NCBI GenBank assembly: GCA_005877525.1
Contig: VBON01000102.1
Coordinates: 7,542-12,746 of the forward strand
DNA: 5,205 bases
From: Nitrospirota bacterium
GTDB lineage: Bacteria > Nitrospirota > Nitrospiria > Nitrospirales > NS-4
Direction of reading: 5' to 3'
Below, in pieces: positions 5,121-5,205 of the stretch. Position 1 is the first letter of the stretch. The number at the start of each line of letters is the position of its first letter. The notes below the pieces were generated by a model that did not search any database, was not told where the DNA came from, and saw nothing but the letters and a program-made list of their open reading frames with translations. Position numbers and translations under genes: made by a program.

Positions 5121-5205
5121 AGCTTACTGCCTTCACCTTCTGTCACGGCCGCCGAAACGACAACGCTCTGGTTGCCCCGCATCGAGATCGGATAAACTCA
5201 TGGGC
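5121..5205. other. Right-edge remainder, nothing identified
   Basis: Eighty-five bases after the DUF1499 stop. I see no stem-loop with a T-run to end that gene and no frame on either strand that can be assigned. An ATG at 5200 begins too close to the edge to judge. Confidence 0.4.

Overview
The window looks like an ordinary chromosomal stretch from a moderately GC-rich Gram-negative bacterium. The mix of small conserved membrane and zinc-ribbon proteins, a DUF1499 membrane protein, AGGAGG-type ribosome sites and tRNA with encoded CCA would fit Nitrospira or a relative. That placement is inferred from general character, since no taxonomic marker lies in the window.

Layout. At the left edge is the 3' part of a two-CxxC zinc-ribbon protein (+). 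After a sigma-70-like promoter comes a 64-residue secreted/tail-anchored small membrane protein (+). Convergent to it is a VOC (glyoxalase-fold) protein (-) with its own promoter. Divergent from the VOC gene is a 337-residue acidic protein of unknown function (+). This converges, with only 6 bases between stops, on a PHP-domain phosphoesterase gene of the TrpH/YciV (RNase AM) type (-). The PHP gene is broken by a single-base frameshift. Upstream of it, on the same strand, are a rho-independent terminator and a complete tRNA-Ser(GCU).

Right of the tRNA is an accessory-looking stretch of about 1.1 kb. It holds a short ribbon-helix-helix-like protein (+), an AT-rich tract (about 37% GC over 3481-3660), a possible 27-residue hydrophobic peptide (+), and a 50-residue protein with a C-x4-H...C-x2-C pattern (+), followed by about 360 bases in which I see no convincing gene. 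The window closes with a complete DUF1499 membrane protein (+).

The genes do not form an obvious single pathway or operon: strands alternate and most genes appear to be separate transcription units. I found no CRISPR array, transposase, phage gene cluster or complete toxin-antitoxin pair. The observations most worth a second look are the frameshifted PHP gene, the overlooked 50-residue Cys/His protein, and the AT-rich tract with an orphan RHH-like gene beside tRNA-Ser.
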